A DNA stretch of 64,000 nucleotides from [Chlorobium] sp. 445 (GTDB lineage Bacteria; Bacteroidota; Chlorobiia; Chlorobiales; Thermochlorobacteraceae), in contig NSLH01000009.1 of the NCBI GenBank assembly GCA_002763895.1, forward strand, positions 1 to 64,000, given 5' to 3'. The position numbers and the translations under genes are program-made. A model generated the notes under the pieces. It was not told where the DNA came from. It did no database searches and saw nothing but the letters and a program-made list of their open reading frames with translations. Below, in pieces: positions 63,663 to 64,000 of the stretch. The first letter of the stretch is position 1. Each line of letters starts with the position of its first letter.

Positions 63663-64000
63663 ATGCGTACGTGCTGGTTTGTCTTTGCCTGTCTGTGGCT
63701 TTGGGTTTGCCCCTCTCTTTTGCGCGCTCAAGAGCTCTCCGACCGCGAAGTTCTTTTGCTTTTGCAAGAAGGTGTAGAGCACTTAACACGCAAAGAATAT
63801 TCTGCTGCAATTAACTTTTTCAACGAGGTTTTGAGACATAGACCACACAACAGCATTGCGCTTGTCAATCGTGGCATTGCCAAAGCAAGGCTGGGCAATT
63901 ATGATGGTGCAATTTTAGATTACTCGGCTGCTCTGCAAGTCGACTCGACCGACTTACGCACTTACTATAATCGTGGCAGAGCGTATATGGAACTCAAACA
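63663..64000 (+). CDS. Secreted TPR protein, 3' partial
   Basis: The frame from ATG 63663 is open to the window end. MRTCWFVFACLWLWVCPSLL-R-A-Q is a signal peptide, followed by tetratricopeptide repeats (YSAAINFFNEVLRHRPHNS, ALVNRGIAKARLGNYDGAI, YSAALQVDSTDL). At least 112 residues are seen. Periplasmic or outer-membrane protein-interaction role likely. The start choice rests on the signal peptide and the promoter-like element 31 bp before it. Confidence 0.8.
   Translation, partial: MRTCWFVFACLWLWVCPSLLRAQELSDREVLLLLQEGVEHLTRKEYSAAINFFNEVLRHRPHNSIALVNRGIAKARLGNYDGAILDYSAALQVDSTDLRTYYNRGRAYMELK

Overview
This window looks like a chromosomal segment from a phototroph of the Chlorobi (green sulfur bacterium / Chloroherpeton / Thermochlorobacter-like) branch of the Bacteroidota-Chlorobi group. 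The main evidence is a bacteriochlorophyll gene run, bchF-bchC-yciI-bchX (24.1-27.4 kb). Supporting evidence is a set of Bacteroidota-type -7 promoter elements (TAnnTTTG) placed 21-33 bp before several start codons, and gene families common in that group (DUF4292 lipoprotein, MerC/TonB metal locus, FadL-like porin with Ser-tailed lipoproteins). The taxon is an inference; no rRNA is present.

Layout. 0-5.6 kb (+): end of a beta-propeller protein, a membrane protein, an SDR, a HAD enzyme, mutY and an outer-membrane-like protein, with a small EF-hand-like gene on the other strand. 5.7-23.2 kb (mostly -): a peptide-binding lipoprotein; a molybdopterin oxidoreductase locus (FdhD-GNAT fusion, DUF7009, YdeP-like alpha subunit); a nuclease/phospholipase-C-like protein; rlmN; tRNA-Gln; a methyltransferase; a probable zinc/metal uptake operon (MerC, TonB receptor, lipoprotein); cobT; and two dienelactone-hydrolase paralogues, one apparently catalytically dead. 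23.3-46.6 kb (+): a cupin, the bacteriochlorophyll genes, two TPR proteins, UDP-glucose dehydrogenase, comM, a GH2-like membrane protein, smc, a HAD phosphatase, aroA, an RsbRD domain, ppc, and a cluster of two Ser-tailed lipoproteins with a FadL-like porin. 46.7-52.1 kb: tRNA-Lys and secG (-), then DUF2905, an isocitrate-dehydrogenase-type enzyme and an ABC exporter pair (+). 52.2-58.9 kb (-): sbcD-like nuclease, DCC protein, DUF4292, ferredoxin, SRPBCC protein, quinone reductase, bcp and an acyl-CoA synthetase. 59-64 kb (+): SDR, outer-membrane-like protein, metallo-hydrolase, a second peptide-binding lipoprotein and a truncated TPR protein.

A feature of the whole window is a set of thirteen genes broken by a single frame change, most of them at A/T homopolymers. 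In each case restoring one base rebuilds a family-typical protein (for example the Fe-S cluster cysteines of MutY). I treat these as probable sequencing or assembly errors and give the whole-gene span.

The most unusual items are: a BchX with a long C-terminal extension ending in a sigma-70 region-4-like helix-turn-helix, with a YciI protein embedded upstream; an FdhD-acetyltransferase fusion; a 19-bp palindrome-containing repeat shared by two unrelated loci; a GH2-fold protein anchored to a polytopic membrane domain whose nucleophile glutamate is replaced; and a lipoprotein pair sharing an RSSGR.R tail, one of which carries a CxxCH motif. No CRISPR array, insertion sequence or rRNA was seen. 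After frame correction no stretch over 300 bases lacks a gene or RNA.
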